A DNA stretch of 64,000 nt from Neomesorhizobium sp963726065 (GTDB taxonomy: Bacteria; Pseudomonadota; Alphaproteobacteria; Rhizobiales; Rhizobiaceae), in NCBI GenBank assembly GCA_963726065.1, contig CAVSAU010000011.1:1-64000 (forward strand), written 5' to 3'. The notes under the pieces are model-generated. The model was given only the letters and a program-made list of their open reading frames with translations. It had not been told where the DNA came from and did not search any database. The first letter of the stretch is position 1; each line of letters opens with the position of its first letter. The position numbers and the translations under genes were made by a program. This document shows, one piece after another, positions 7,523-16,800 of this stretch.

Positions 7523-9241
7523 TCAGGCCGCGCTGACCAGTTGCGATTGGCCGGCAATGGCGATGGTCGATCCCCGCGGTACGACGCGCACCTGGAGCGG
7601 CTGCGCGCGGCCGCGGATGTCGACTTCGCGGATTTCAAACGCGGAAAGATCTAGGCCCGAGATCCGCACTGCCTGCTCGGAGACGACCACCGATGCGTCC
7701 AGCTCCTTGGCGACCAGTTCGAGCCGGCTGGCGACGTTCACAGTGTCGCCGATGGCGGTGATGTTCATCACCTCGCGATAGCCCATGGCTCCGACGATGG
7801 CCGGGCCGGCGTGTATGCCGATCGCCACCCGCAGCGGCGCATTGATCTCGCCGGCGAGTTCGTCGTTGAGCCGCTGGAGGTCATCGAGGATGGCGGCCGC
7901 GGCGACCAGCGCCTGGCGGCAGGCCTCGACATTGGTGGTGTCGACGCCGAACAGCGCCATGGCGCCGTCGCCGATGAACTTGTCCATGCGGCCGCCCGCC
8001 TGTTCAACTGCCTTTCCAACCATAGCGAAATAGCGGTTGAGCAGGAACACGACATCGAAGGGAAGCCGGTGATCGGAGAGTTCGGTGAAGCTCCTGATGT
8101 CGCAGAAAAGGATGGCGATTTCGCGCTCGCGCCCTGGCGTCGCCGGCTGGGTGGTCAGTAGGAGCGCACGGCGGCGGTCGGGAATGAGCAGCGGCGTGAC
8201 GCTTATGTCGCTGGTCGGATGCAGCTGGCAGGCGAGCCGAACGTCCGGGTCAGCGCCAATCCTAGCGAGCGTCGCCCGTTCTATCGGACCCGCAGGAGGC
8301 ATATCGTCGAGCCCCTCGGATATCTTGATGCGGCAGGTCGAACAACGGCCTTTACCGCCGCAGACCGCATAATGCGGGATGCCGCCGATGCGGCTCGCCT
8401 CCAGCACACTGTGGCCCTTTGCGACACGGACGACATTGCCGTCGGAATAGCGTATCTCGACGAGGTTGCGGCGTTCGCGCCGCATGCGCAACGCCCGCAG
8501 CACGAATACAGCCGCCAGCATAGCGGCGAACGAACCCCTGACCGTCGGCAGAAGCCAGTCTTTCACGCGTATGCCCTGTTCGGCGATCGCGGAGTCGATG
8601 GGCGAGGCGGCGTAGTCGATTTCTCCAACCGTCCTGCCGCCATCGGCGAAGCCGAGCAGGGCCAATACTGGAACAAGTACGGCGGCAATCAGTAGCCAGG
8701 GTGCGGCCCGCGGATACCAGGGCCGGTAGCGCAACCAGAAATACAGGCCGAGGCAGCCATGCCCCCACACGACGACCACGGCGACCGCCTGCAAGAAACC
8801 AACCATGGGATTTTCGACCCACAGCGCCCGCAACACGTACTGGTAATTGTCTTCCACGCCGGTCAGCGTGTGGACGACGCGGGTGCCGATGACGTGCTGG
8901 GCCAACAGAAGCGGGATCGCCAGCCCGAAGATCACCTGAATGGCCTCCCGCGCCGGCATCACCAGCGAACGTCGCCGGTAAAGCGCCAGCAGCACCAGGA
9001 GAAGATGGACGGCAACCGCGCCATAGAGAATGACGGTGCCGAGCGGATTGCGCCAGATCAGCAGAAACCAAGGGCGGACCGCCTCAGCTGCCGGAATAGA
9101 TATGAGCAACAGCGCGTGGTTCAGAAAGTGCATGGTGACAAAAGCCATCAGCACCAGTCCCGATGCCAGCCGGGCTGTCCGCAGCTTCTTGTCGGACAGC
9201 CATTCTTCCGCTCGAGCCTGCGGTAATTGCGGTACGGCCAT
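7523..9241 (-). CDS. cyaC: Membrane-anchored adenylate cyclase with cytochrome-b-like and 2Fe-2S domains (CyaC-like)
   Basis: A 572-aa fusion. Residues of about 20-255 form six hydrophobic helices with several His (H38, H42, H79, H115, H124, H161) in the manner of a succinate dehydrogenase or fumarate reductase cytochrome b. Residues 262-345 are a plant-type ferredoxin with Cys at 294, 300, 303 and 338. Residues of about 375-545 are a class III cyclase with metal Asp in FCDIRSF (D381) and GDGAM (D425). The architecture matches CyaC of Sinorhizobium meliloti, whose diheme anchor responds to quinone redox state. The expected product is cAMP; that the anchor senses redox here is inference. AAGGAG lies 13 nt upstream. 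Divergent from typA. Confidence 0.88.
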   Translation of the reverse strand: MAVPQLPQARAEEWLSDKKLRTARLASGLVLMAFVTMHFLNHALLLISIPAAEAVRPWFLLIWRNPLGTVILYGAVAVHLLLVLLALYRRRSLVMPAREAIQVIFGLAIPLLLAQHVIGTRVVHTLTGVEDNYQYVLRALWVENPMVGFLQAVAVVVVWGHGCLGLYFWLRYRPWYPRAAPWLLIAAVLVPVLALLGFADGGRTVGEIDYAASPIDSAIAEQGIRVKDWLLPTVRGSFAAMLAAVFVLRALRMRRERRNLVEIRYSDGNVVRVAKGHSVLEASRIGGIPHYAVCGGKGRCSTCRIKISEGLDDMPPAGPIERATLARIGADPDVRLACQLHPTSDISVTPLLIPDRRRALLLTTQPATPGREREIAILFCDIRSFTELSDHRLPFDVVFLLNRYFAMVGKAVEQAGGRMDKFIGDGAMALFGVDTTNVEACRQALVAAAAILDDLQRLNDELAGEINAPLRVAIGIHAGPAIVGAMGYREVMNITAIGDTVNVASRLELVAKELDASVVVSEQAVRISGLDLSAFEIREVDIRGRAQPLQVRVVPRGSTIAIAGQSQLVSAA

Positions 9242-9327
9242 AGGCAGTTCTTTACTCCTTGTTGACAGCCTGCGGCAGAGATTCGGCAGTTTCGGCCAAT
9301 AAGCGCCAGCCGCCGCGTCCGGTCAAT

Positions 9328-9352
9328 CCACGGTTGCCATCACGAACCGTGG
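9328..9352. promoter_or_regulatory. Palindrome between cyaC-like gene and typA
   Basis: CCACGGTT (9328-9335), nine-base spacer, AACCGTGG (9345-9352), an exact inverted repeat in the 230-bp divergent intergenic region. It could be an operator serving either promoter or a hairpin in a leader. No regulator is identified. Confidence 0.4.
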
Positions 9353-9471
9353 AGTGGGATTGCACGCCGCGCCAATCCGTCCCTCTTTCGCAGATGCGAA
9401 AAAACCTGTATGAGCGCGCCAACGAAATTGGGCGCCATCGGTTCGCGCCCCTTAATCTCCCGAGTGAAACC

Positions 9472-11298
9472 ATGAATCTCCGCAATATCGCGATCATCGC
9501 ACACGTCGACCATGGGAAAACCACCCTGGTCGATCAGCTTCTGAAGCAATCCGGCTCGTTCCGCGAAAACCAGCGTGTCGCCGAACGTGCGATGGACTCG
9601 AATGATCTCGAAAAAGAGCGCGGCATCACCATCCTAGCCAAGGCGACCTCGGTCGACTGGAAGGACACCCGCATCAATATCGTCGATACGCCGGGCCACG
9701 CCGATTTCGGCGGCGAGGTGGAGCGCATACTGTCGATGGTGGATTCTGCCATCGTGCTGGTCGACGCCGCCGAGGGTCCGATGCCGCAGACCAAGTTTGT
9801 CGTCGGCAAGGCGCTGAAGGTCGGCCTGCGGCCGATCGTGGTGATCAACAAGATCGATCGCCCCGATGCCCGCCATGTCGAGGTGGTCAACGAAGTTTTC
9901 GACCTTTTCGCCGCACTCGACGCCACCGACGAGCAGCTCGACTTCCCGATCCTTTATGGCTCGGGCCGCGATGGCTGGGTCTCGGAAAATCCGGAAGGTC
10001 CGAAGGACGAGGGCCTGGCGCCGCTGTTCGACCTCGTGCTGAAGCACGTTCCGGCCCCGACCGTTCACCCCGGCCCGTTCCGCATGATCGGCACTATCCT
10101 GGAAGCCAACCCGTTCCTCGGACGCATCATCACCGGCCGCATCGAGAGCGGTTCGCTGAAGTCGAACCAGCCGGTCAAGGTGCTGCACCATGACGGCTCA
10201 CTGCTTGAAACCGGTCGCGTTTCAAAGATACTGGCCTTCCGTGGCCTTGAGCGCCAGCCGATCGAAGACGCGCAGGCTGGCGACATCGTCGCCATCGCCG
10301 GCCTGTCGAAGGGCACCGTCGCCGACACCTTCTGCGACCCGTCGGTGACAGAGCCGCTGCATGCGCAGCCGATCGACCCCCCGACCGTCACCATGTCTTT
10401 CCTGGTCAACGACAGCCCGCTCGCCGGCACCGAAGGCGACAAGGTGACCAGCCGCGTCATCCGCGACCGCCTGTTGCGTGAAGCGGAAGGCAATGTGGCG
10501 CTGAAGATCGAGGAATCGGCCGACAAGGATTCCTTCTTCGTCTCCGGCCGTGGCGAACTGCAGCTCGCGGTACTGATCGAAACGATGCGCCGCGAAGGCT
10601 TCGAGCTTGCCGTGTCGCGCCCGCGCGTCGTCATGCAGAAGGGTGAAAACGGCGAACTCCTGGAGCCTGTCGAGGAAGTCGTCATCGACGTCGATGAGGA
10701 GCATGCCGGCGTCGTCGTGCAGAAAATGTCGGAGCGCAAGGCCGAGATGATCGAGCTGCGTCCTTCGGGCGGCAATCGACAGCGCCTGGTGTTCCATGCG
10801 CCGACCCGCGGCCTGATCGGCTATCAATCGGAACTTCTGACCGACACGCGCGGCACGGCCGTGATGAACCGGCTGTTCAATTCCTACCAGCCCTACAAGG
10901 GCGAACTGCCCGGCCGCACCAATGGCGTCCTGATCTCCAACGAACAGGGCGAGTCCGTCGCCTATGCCATGTGGAACCTCGAAGACCGCGGCCCGATGGT
11001 CATCGACCCGGGCGTCAAGGTCTATCAGGGCATGATCATCGGCATCCACTCCAGGGACAACGACCTGGAGGTCAACGTTCTCAAGGGCAAGAAGCTGACC
11101 AACATCCGCGCCGCCGGCAAGGACGAGGCGGTCAAGCTGACACCGCCGATCCGCATGACGCTGGAGCGGGCGCTGGCCTGGATCCAGGACGACGAGCTGG
11201 TCGAGGTGACGCCGAAGACGATCCGCTTGCGCAAGCTCTATCTCGACCCGAACGAGCGCAAGCGGTTCGAGAAGACCAGGGTAAGCGGCGCGGCCTGA
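9472..11298 (+). CDS. typA: Ribosome-associated GTPase TypA/BipA
   Basis: A 608-aa translational GTPase that binds the 70S ribosome and is needed under stress and low temperature. The start at MNLRNIAIIAHVDHGKTTL is the conserved family N-terminus; an upstream in-frame extension is not conserved-looking. Visible are the P-loop AHVDHGKTT, the switch region RGITILAKATS, DTPGHADF, NKIDRPDAR, and the TypA C-terminal domain (APTRGLIGYQSELLTDTRGTA). Length is normal. The gene stands alone, divergent from the cyclase. Confidence 0.97.
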   Translation: MNLRNIAIIAHVDHGKTTLVDQLLKQSGSFRENQRVAERAMDSNDLEKERGITILAKATSVDWKDTRINIVDTPGHADFGGEVERILSMVDSAIVLVDAAEGPMPQTKFVVGKALKVGLRPIVVINKIDRPDARHVEVVNEVFDLFAALDATDEQLDFPILYGSGRDGWVSENPEGPKDEGLAPLFDLVLKHVPAPTVHPGPFRMIGTILEANPFLGRIITGRIESGSLKSNQPVKVLHHDGSLLETGRVSKILAFRGLERQPIEDAQAGDIVAIAGLSKGTVADTFCDPSVTEPLHAQPIDPPTVTMSFLVNDSPLAGTEGDKVTSRVIRDRLLREAEGNVALKIEESADKDSFFVSGRGELQLAVLIETMRREGFELAVSRPRVVMQKGENGELLEPVEEVVIDVDEEHAGVVVQKMSERKAEMIELRPSGGNRQRLVFHAPTRGLIGYQSELLTDTRGTAVMNRLFNSYQPYKGELPGRTNGVLISNEQGESVAYAMWNLEDRGPMVIDPGVKVYQGMIIGIHSRDNDLEVNVLKGKKLTNIRAAGKDEAVKLTPPIRMTLERALAWIQDDELVEVTPKTIRLRKLYLDPNERKRFEKTRVSGAA

Positions 11299-11363
11299 AA
11301 GCTAGCCTCGGCGCTTCGCCTTCCGGCGTCGGCGCGTTATGCTCCCGGTGACGAGGAGCATGC

Positions 11364-11708
11364 ATGCCGAGCCGGACCTACCAGCTTTTTGCCGAAGCCA
11401 TGGCGGCGCGCCGGCCGGTCGTGTGCATGTATGACGGCTATCCGTGCGCCATCTGCCCGATCATCCTCGGCCATTCCGAGGGTGCCGAGAAGGCGCTTAC
11501 TTTCCAGTTCGACGGGCTGGGCAGCAAAGGGCCGGTGCGCGGTGACTGGCGTTGCCTCGAACTGGACAAGGTCAGCCATGCCGAGCTGATCGACGGGCCC
11601 TGGCATTCCGGCCAGCGGCACAGCCAGGCGCAAAAATGCGTCGGGGATGTCGACCTCGACGTCAACCCGGACAGCCCATACGATCCGAAGCGGCGGTTCA
11701 AGACGTAG
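11364..11708 (+). CDS. Hypothetical protein, possible WYL-like fold
   Basis: A 114-aa cytoplasmic protein without signal peptide or membrane segment. GAGGA lies 6 nt before the ATG at 11364 (an out-of-frame ATG lies at 11360). The pattern VVCMYDGYPCAICPIILG followed by GDWRCLELDKVSHAEL loosely resembles the beta-rich WYL ligand-binding module, where YxGxxRxxxP and RxFxLxRI motifs recur, but the match is weak. It lies 66 bp after typA on the same strand. Confidence 0.7.
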   Translation: MPSRTYQLFAEAMAARRPVVCMYDGYPCAICPIILGHSEGAEKALTFQFDGLGSKGPVRGDWRCLELDKVSHAELIDGPWHSGQRHSQAQKCVGDVDLDVNPDSPYDPKRRFKT

Positions 11709-11793
11709 CCGCTAGCAAGATCGCGGTGGCGCCCTGCCTCGACGGAAAGCGCGATTTGTGGCAAAGACGCACCGGTTTTGGAGGAGTTTCGTC

Positions 11794-12408
11794 ATGCAGC
11801 TCACCTCGCTTCTCATCTTCGCCGCCGCATTGTTCGTCGCCGCCGGGTCGCCCGGCCCGTCGATCGCGGCACTTGTGGCGCGGGTGATTTCCAAAGGTTG
11901 GCGCGACGTGCTGCCGTTTCTCTCAGCGATGTGGATCGGCGAGGCGATCTGGCTGTCGCTTGCCGTGTTCGGGCTGGCCTTCGTGGCGCAGACTTTTCAC
12001 TACGCCTTCCTCGCCCTGAAGTGGGCGGGCGTGGCCTATCTCGTCTATCTCGCCTGGAAGATGTGGACAGCGCCAGTCGCGGTGACGGGAGGCGCGCTAC
12101 CCGAGAAGGATTCGCCGGCAAAACTTTTCTTCGCCGGCATGGCCGTGACGCTCGGCAACCCGAAGATCATGATGTTCTACCTGGCGCTCTTGCCGACCAT
12201 CATAGATATAGGCTCCGTCACCGTGCTCGGCTGGGCCGAACTTACGGCAACGATGGTGGTGGTGCTTATCGCGGTCGATTTGGCCTGGATCATCGCCGCC
12301 GCCCAGGCACGGCGTCTCCTGAAAAGCGCCCGCGCCATGAAGATCGCCAACCGCATCAGCGCCGCGACGATGGGCGGTGCTGCGGCTGCGATCGCCGCGC
12401 GCTCCTAG
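11794..12408 (+). CDS. LysE/RhtB-family amino-acid exporter
   Basis: A 204-aa inner-membrane exporter. GGAGG precedes the ATG at 11794. The family N-terminus is clear: FAAALFVAAGSPGPSIAALVAR (the GPG motif of LysE translocators), followed by about five to six hydrophobic helices and the conserved FFAGMAVTLGNPKIMMFY segment. RhtB-type proteins export homoserine, threonine or other neutral amino acids; substrate is not predictable. Confidence 0.88.
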   Translation: MQLTSLLIFAAALFVAAGSPGPSIAALVARVISKGWRDVLPFLSAMWIGEAIWLSLAVFGLAFVAQTFHYAFLALKWAGVAYLVYLAWKMWTAPVAVTGGALPEKDSPAKLFFAGMAVTLGNPKIMMFYLALLPTIIDIGSVTVLGWAELTATMVVVLIAVDLAWIIAAAQARRLLKSARAMKIANRISAATMGGAAAAIAARS

Positions 12409-12439
12409 ACGCTTCCCCGCGAGGGGTAAAGGTATGGTG

Positions 12440-13837
12440 TTAATCCGACATCCTGTCCGCCGGATAGGGTGTCGGCCACAACACGACCATGCCGCCAATC
12501 AGGAACACGAGGATCATCGCCATGCCGAGGCGCGGCGAACCGGTGAGCGCGGTGACCGTCGCCACCAGGAGCGGCCCGAGGAAACTCGTAGCGCGACCGG
12601 CCAATGCATAGATTCCGAAGTAGCGCCCCGCCTCGGCCGACGTGACGCTACGCGCCAGATATGAGCGCGACGACGCCTGCACCGGACCGAATGCCAGGCC
12701 GATCAGCAGGCCGAAGACGATGTAGGCCTTTTCCGCCGGCGTTCCGAACAGGCCGCCCGTGTCGGCGCCCGGCAGCATCAATGCGCCGAACAGGGTGAAG
12801 CCCGGCCCGGTCGACACGATGCCCACCGTGGCGATGATCAAGAGCCCCAGCGCGATCAACACCACGGCTTTCGAACCCAGCGCGGTGTCGAGCCGGCTGG
12901 CGGCGAGACAGCCGAAGATCGCAACGACATTGAGGATGATGCCGAAAACGCCGATCTCGGTGATCGACCAGCCGAACATCGCGGCGGCGAATACGCCACC
13001 GAGTCCGAGCAGTGCGTTGACACCGTCCTGGTAGATCATCCGCGCGATCAGGAAGCGTAGGATACCTGCGTGCCGGCGCACTTCGCCAAGCGTCGATTTC
13101 AGCTCCGCGAGGCCTTCGCGCACCGCCGGACCCACAAGCATACCTTTCCTGCCATCGGGGGTGAAGAAGAACATCGGCAGGATGAAGACGAAATACCACA
13201 GCGCCGACAGTGGCCCGGTGGCGCGCGCGTCCTCGCCGAGCCTGGGGTCGAGGCCGAACAGCGGATCGGCCCCGATGATCGTCTTGCCCGTTTCCGGCGA
13301 ACCTGCAAGCAGCGCGACGACGAAGATCAGCGCGATCATGCCGCCGAGGTAACCAAGCCCCCAGGCAATGTTGGAAATCTTGCCGATCTCGGCCTTGGGC
13401 ACCAGCCGAGGCATCATGGAATCGTTGAAGACGGTCGAGAACTCCGCCGCGATCGAGGCCAGTGAGAAGAAGAAGACGGCGAAGAACAGGCTTGATCCGG
13501 GTGCCGCAAACCAAAGCATGCAGAGGCTAAAGATCTTGATCGCCGCGAACACCGCGATCCACGGCTTGCGCGGGCCGGACTGGTCGGCGATGGAGCCGAG
13601 CACCGGCGACAGGATGGCGATGACGAAGCCGGCCGCCGCGATGCCGTAGCCCCAGGCCGCCTGCCCCATGGCCGGATCGGCAGCCATGCGCGAAACGAAA
13701 TAAGGACCGAAGATGAATGTGGTGACCACAGTGAAGAACGGTTGCGCCGCCCAGTCGAAGAGCATCCAACCCCAAATGCCTCGCCGTAGCGCGCGCCCGG
13801 TTTCGGCGGCGGAAACCGCATCCATGCTTTCGGCCAT
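12440..13837 (-). CDS. MFS transporter, UMF1 (Atg22-like) family
   Basis: A 465-aa inner-membrane protein with about twelve hydrophobic segments. The N-terminal WGWMLFDWAAQPFFTVVTTFIFGPYF and DQSGPRKPWI motifs are those of the UMF1 family, related to eukaryotic Atg22 vacuolar effluxers. The C-terminal half contains FGLLIGLAFGPVQASSRSYLAR, also conserved. GGGAGGGGG lies just upstream of the ATG. It starts 27 bp downstream of the NAD-GDH stop on the same strand, so the two are probably cotranscribed. The substrate is unknown. Confidence 0.87.
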   Translation of the reverse strand: MAESMDAVSAAETGRALRRGIWGWMLFDWAAQPFFTVVTTFIFGPYFVSRMAADPAMGQAAWGYGIAAAGFVIAILSPVLGSIADQSGPRKPWIAVFAAIKIFSLCMLWFAAPGSSLFFAVFFFSLASIAAEFSTVFNDSMMPRLVPKAEIGKISNIAWGLGYLGGMIALIFVVALLAGSPETGKTIIGADPLFGLDPRLGEDARATGPLSALWYFVFILPMFFFTPDGRKGMLVGPAVREGLAELKSTLGEVRRHAGILRFLIARMIYQDGVNALLGLGGVFAAAMFGWSITEIGVFGIILNVVAIFGCLAASRLDTALGSKAVVLIALGLLIIATVGIVSTGPGFTLFGALMLPGADTGGLFGTPAEKAYIVFGLLIGLAFGPVQASSRSYLARSVTSAEAGRYFGIYALAGRATSFLGPLLVATVTALTGSPRLGMAMILVFLIGGMVVLWPTPYPADRMSD

Positions 13838-13864
13838 GCCCCCTCCCGCGAATGCCGCCGGTGT

Positions 13865-16800
13865 CTACTGACCGGTCAGATCGCCCATAAGTCCCGATGC
13901 CACCGACAGCCGCGACACGGTGATGTCGCCGCCCTCCGTCAGCGCCTGCAGCCGCTCGCGCGTGCGGGCGATGCGTTCGCCTCCGGCTTCGAGCCAGGCG
14001 GCGACCGGATCGGCCTGCTTGCCGAAACCGGCGAGCGCCGATGTGGCGATGCCCCTGCGTGCAGCTCCGATCATGTCGGTCGCGCGCGAAAGCGCAAGCC
14101 CATCATAATAGTCGGCTGGCGTGATCGAACGCGCCGCGTCCTCGATGCGCGGGATGCGGAAGGCGTCGCTGACCGCGAAGAAAGCCTTGGCCGCGGCGAG
14201 CAGGTCAGCGCCGGCGTTGCGCGACACAAGCGCGATGTCAGGCAGCAGCTCCGCCAACGTCAGCGCCGCCAACTGCTCGGCGAGCCGCTCCGGCGCACCG
14301 GCCCGGAAGAAGGATTCGCGCCGCTCGTCCAGCCTTTCCTTCATGAAGGGCGGAAGCAACTGTCCAATCTTCGGTTCGAGGATCTTGCGGGCCTCCCGCA
14401 GTTCGGCGATGCGCGTGCCGAGCGGGGCGTCGCCATGGTCGTTCTTGAGGAACCATGCGGTCGCCGCCGCGATCAGCCGTCCAGCGGTCTGGTAGAGATC
14501 AAGCTGCGCCTGGCCATCGATCTTGTTGTCCAGCGCGTCGATGTCGGCGTAGACGCTTGCCAGCGCAAAGCCATCGCGCACCACGGTAAAAGCGCGCACC
14601 ACATCCCCGGCGCTGCGGCCGGTCGAGTCCTGCAGCCGGCTAACAAAGGCCGGTCCGCCGCGGTTGATCAGGTCGTTGGCAAGCACACGCGCGACGATTT
14701 CGCGCCGCAGCCGGTGGCCGTTGATCTCCGCACGGTATTTCTTGGCCATGCGCTCGGGGAAGTAGGCGAGCAGGTCGCGCTCGAAATGCGGATCGTCGGC
14801 GACATTGCCGGCAAGGATGTCGCTGAAGAGGACGATCTTGGCATAGGCGAGCAGCACACCGAGTTCGGCGCGCGTCAGCGGCTCGCCGCGCACCTGGCGT
14901 TCGGCGAGTGCTGCCGGCGACGGCAGTGTTTCCACCGCCCGGTCGAGCAGGCCGCGTGCTTCCAGCGCCGCCATGAAACGCGCCTCGTGCGGCATGTCGG
15001 CAATGCCGCGTTTGCGCGCCAGCGAAAGCGCCAGGGTCTGCTGGTAGTTGTTGGACAGCACCAGCGAACCGACTTCACCGGTCATTTCGGCCAGCAGCTT
15101 GTTGCGGGCCGGGCGCGTCAGCGCGCCCTTGCGCATCGCCGAGGCCAGCGCGATCTTGATGTTGACCTCAACGTCCGAGGAATTGACGCCGCCCGAATTG
15201 TCGATGGCGTCGGAATTGCAAGCGCCGCCGAGCAGGTTGAACTCGATGCGGGCGCGCTGGGTGACGCCGAGATTGGCGCCCTCGCCGATGACTTTCACGC
15301 GCAGTTCGGAGGCGGTGACCCGGATGCCGTCATTGGCGCGGTCGCCGACTTCCTGGTTGCTCTCGCCGGTGGCGCGCACATAGGTGCCGATGCCGCCGAA
15401 CCAGAGCAGGTCGACCGGCGCCTTGAGGATGGCGTTCATGATCTCGGCCGGTGAGGCGACCGTCTTTGCTAGCCCGATCGCAGCAGCGGCGGCTGTCGGC
15501 AAGGCGATCGACTTCTGGGCGCGCGAAACGATGATGCCGCCTGCCGAAAGCTTCGACTTGTCGTAATCCTGCCAGCTGGAACGAGGCAGGTCGAACATGC
15601 GCCGGCGCTCGGCCATGGAAGCCGCCATGTCCGGATCCGGATCGATGAAGATATCGCGGTGGTCGAAGGCGGCGATCAGACGCGTCTGCTCCGACAGCAG
15701 CATTCCGTTGCCGAACACGTCGCCCGACATGTCGCCGACGCCGACGACGGTAAAGGGAGTGGCCTGGATATCGCGATTGATTTCACGGAAATGCCGCTTC
15801 ACCGCCTCCCAGGCGCCCTTGGCGGTGATGCCCATCTTCTTGTGGTCGTAGCCGGCCGAGCCGCCAGAAGCAAAGGCGTCGTCGAGCCAGAAGCCATGCG
15901 CCTCACTGATGCCGTTGGCGGTGTCGGAAAACGTCGCGGTGCCCTTGTCGGCTGCCACGACAAAATACGGATCGTCGCTGTCGCGGCGCACCACGTTTGC
16001 CGGCGGGATGACCGTAGCGCCATCGAGATTGTCGGTGATCGACAAGAGGCTGGAGATGAAATTGACATAGGCTTTCGTGCCGGCCGTAAAGGTTGCGTCG
16101 CGGCTGCCGCCGACAGGCAGGCGTTTCGGGAAGAAGCCGCCCTTGGCGCCAACCGGCACGATGACGGCGTTCTTGACCTGCTGCGCCTTGACCAGCCCTA
16201 GCACCTCGGTGCGATAGTCCTGCGCCCGATCCGACCAGCGCAAGCCGCCACGCGCCACCGGCCCGAAGCGCAGATGCACGCCTTCCACTTCCGGCCCGTA
16301 AACGAAAATCTCGCGCCACGGCCGCGGCTCGGGCAGTCCGTCGACCTTGCGCGAATCGAGCTTGATCGCCAGCGAACGGCCCTCGGCTCGGGCCGCCGGC
16401 GCGAAATGATTGGTGCGTAGCGAGGATTCGATCAGGTTGAGGTAGCGGCGGATGATCGTGTCGTCGTCGATGTTGGGCACCGCGTCGAGTTCGTCCTTGA
16501 TCTTCGCCTTCAGGTGCCTTGCCGTGACCTCGGCCTCTGCCTGCAACGCCGGATCGAAGCGGGTGACGAACAACTGGAAAAGCGCTCGCGCGAGTTCGGG
16601 ATAACGGTTAAGCGCGGCGGCGATGAAATCCTGGCTTTGCGGAATGCCCGCCTGCTGCAGGTAGCGGCCGTAGGCGCGCAGGATGCCGATTTCGGCCGAA
16701 CGCATCGACGCCGTCTGCGCCAGCGCGTTGTAGCCGTCATTGTCGGCGTCGCCGCGCCAGACGGAAAGGAAAACCTCCTCGAACAGGTCGCCGCCGTCGT

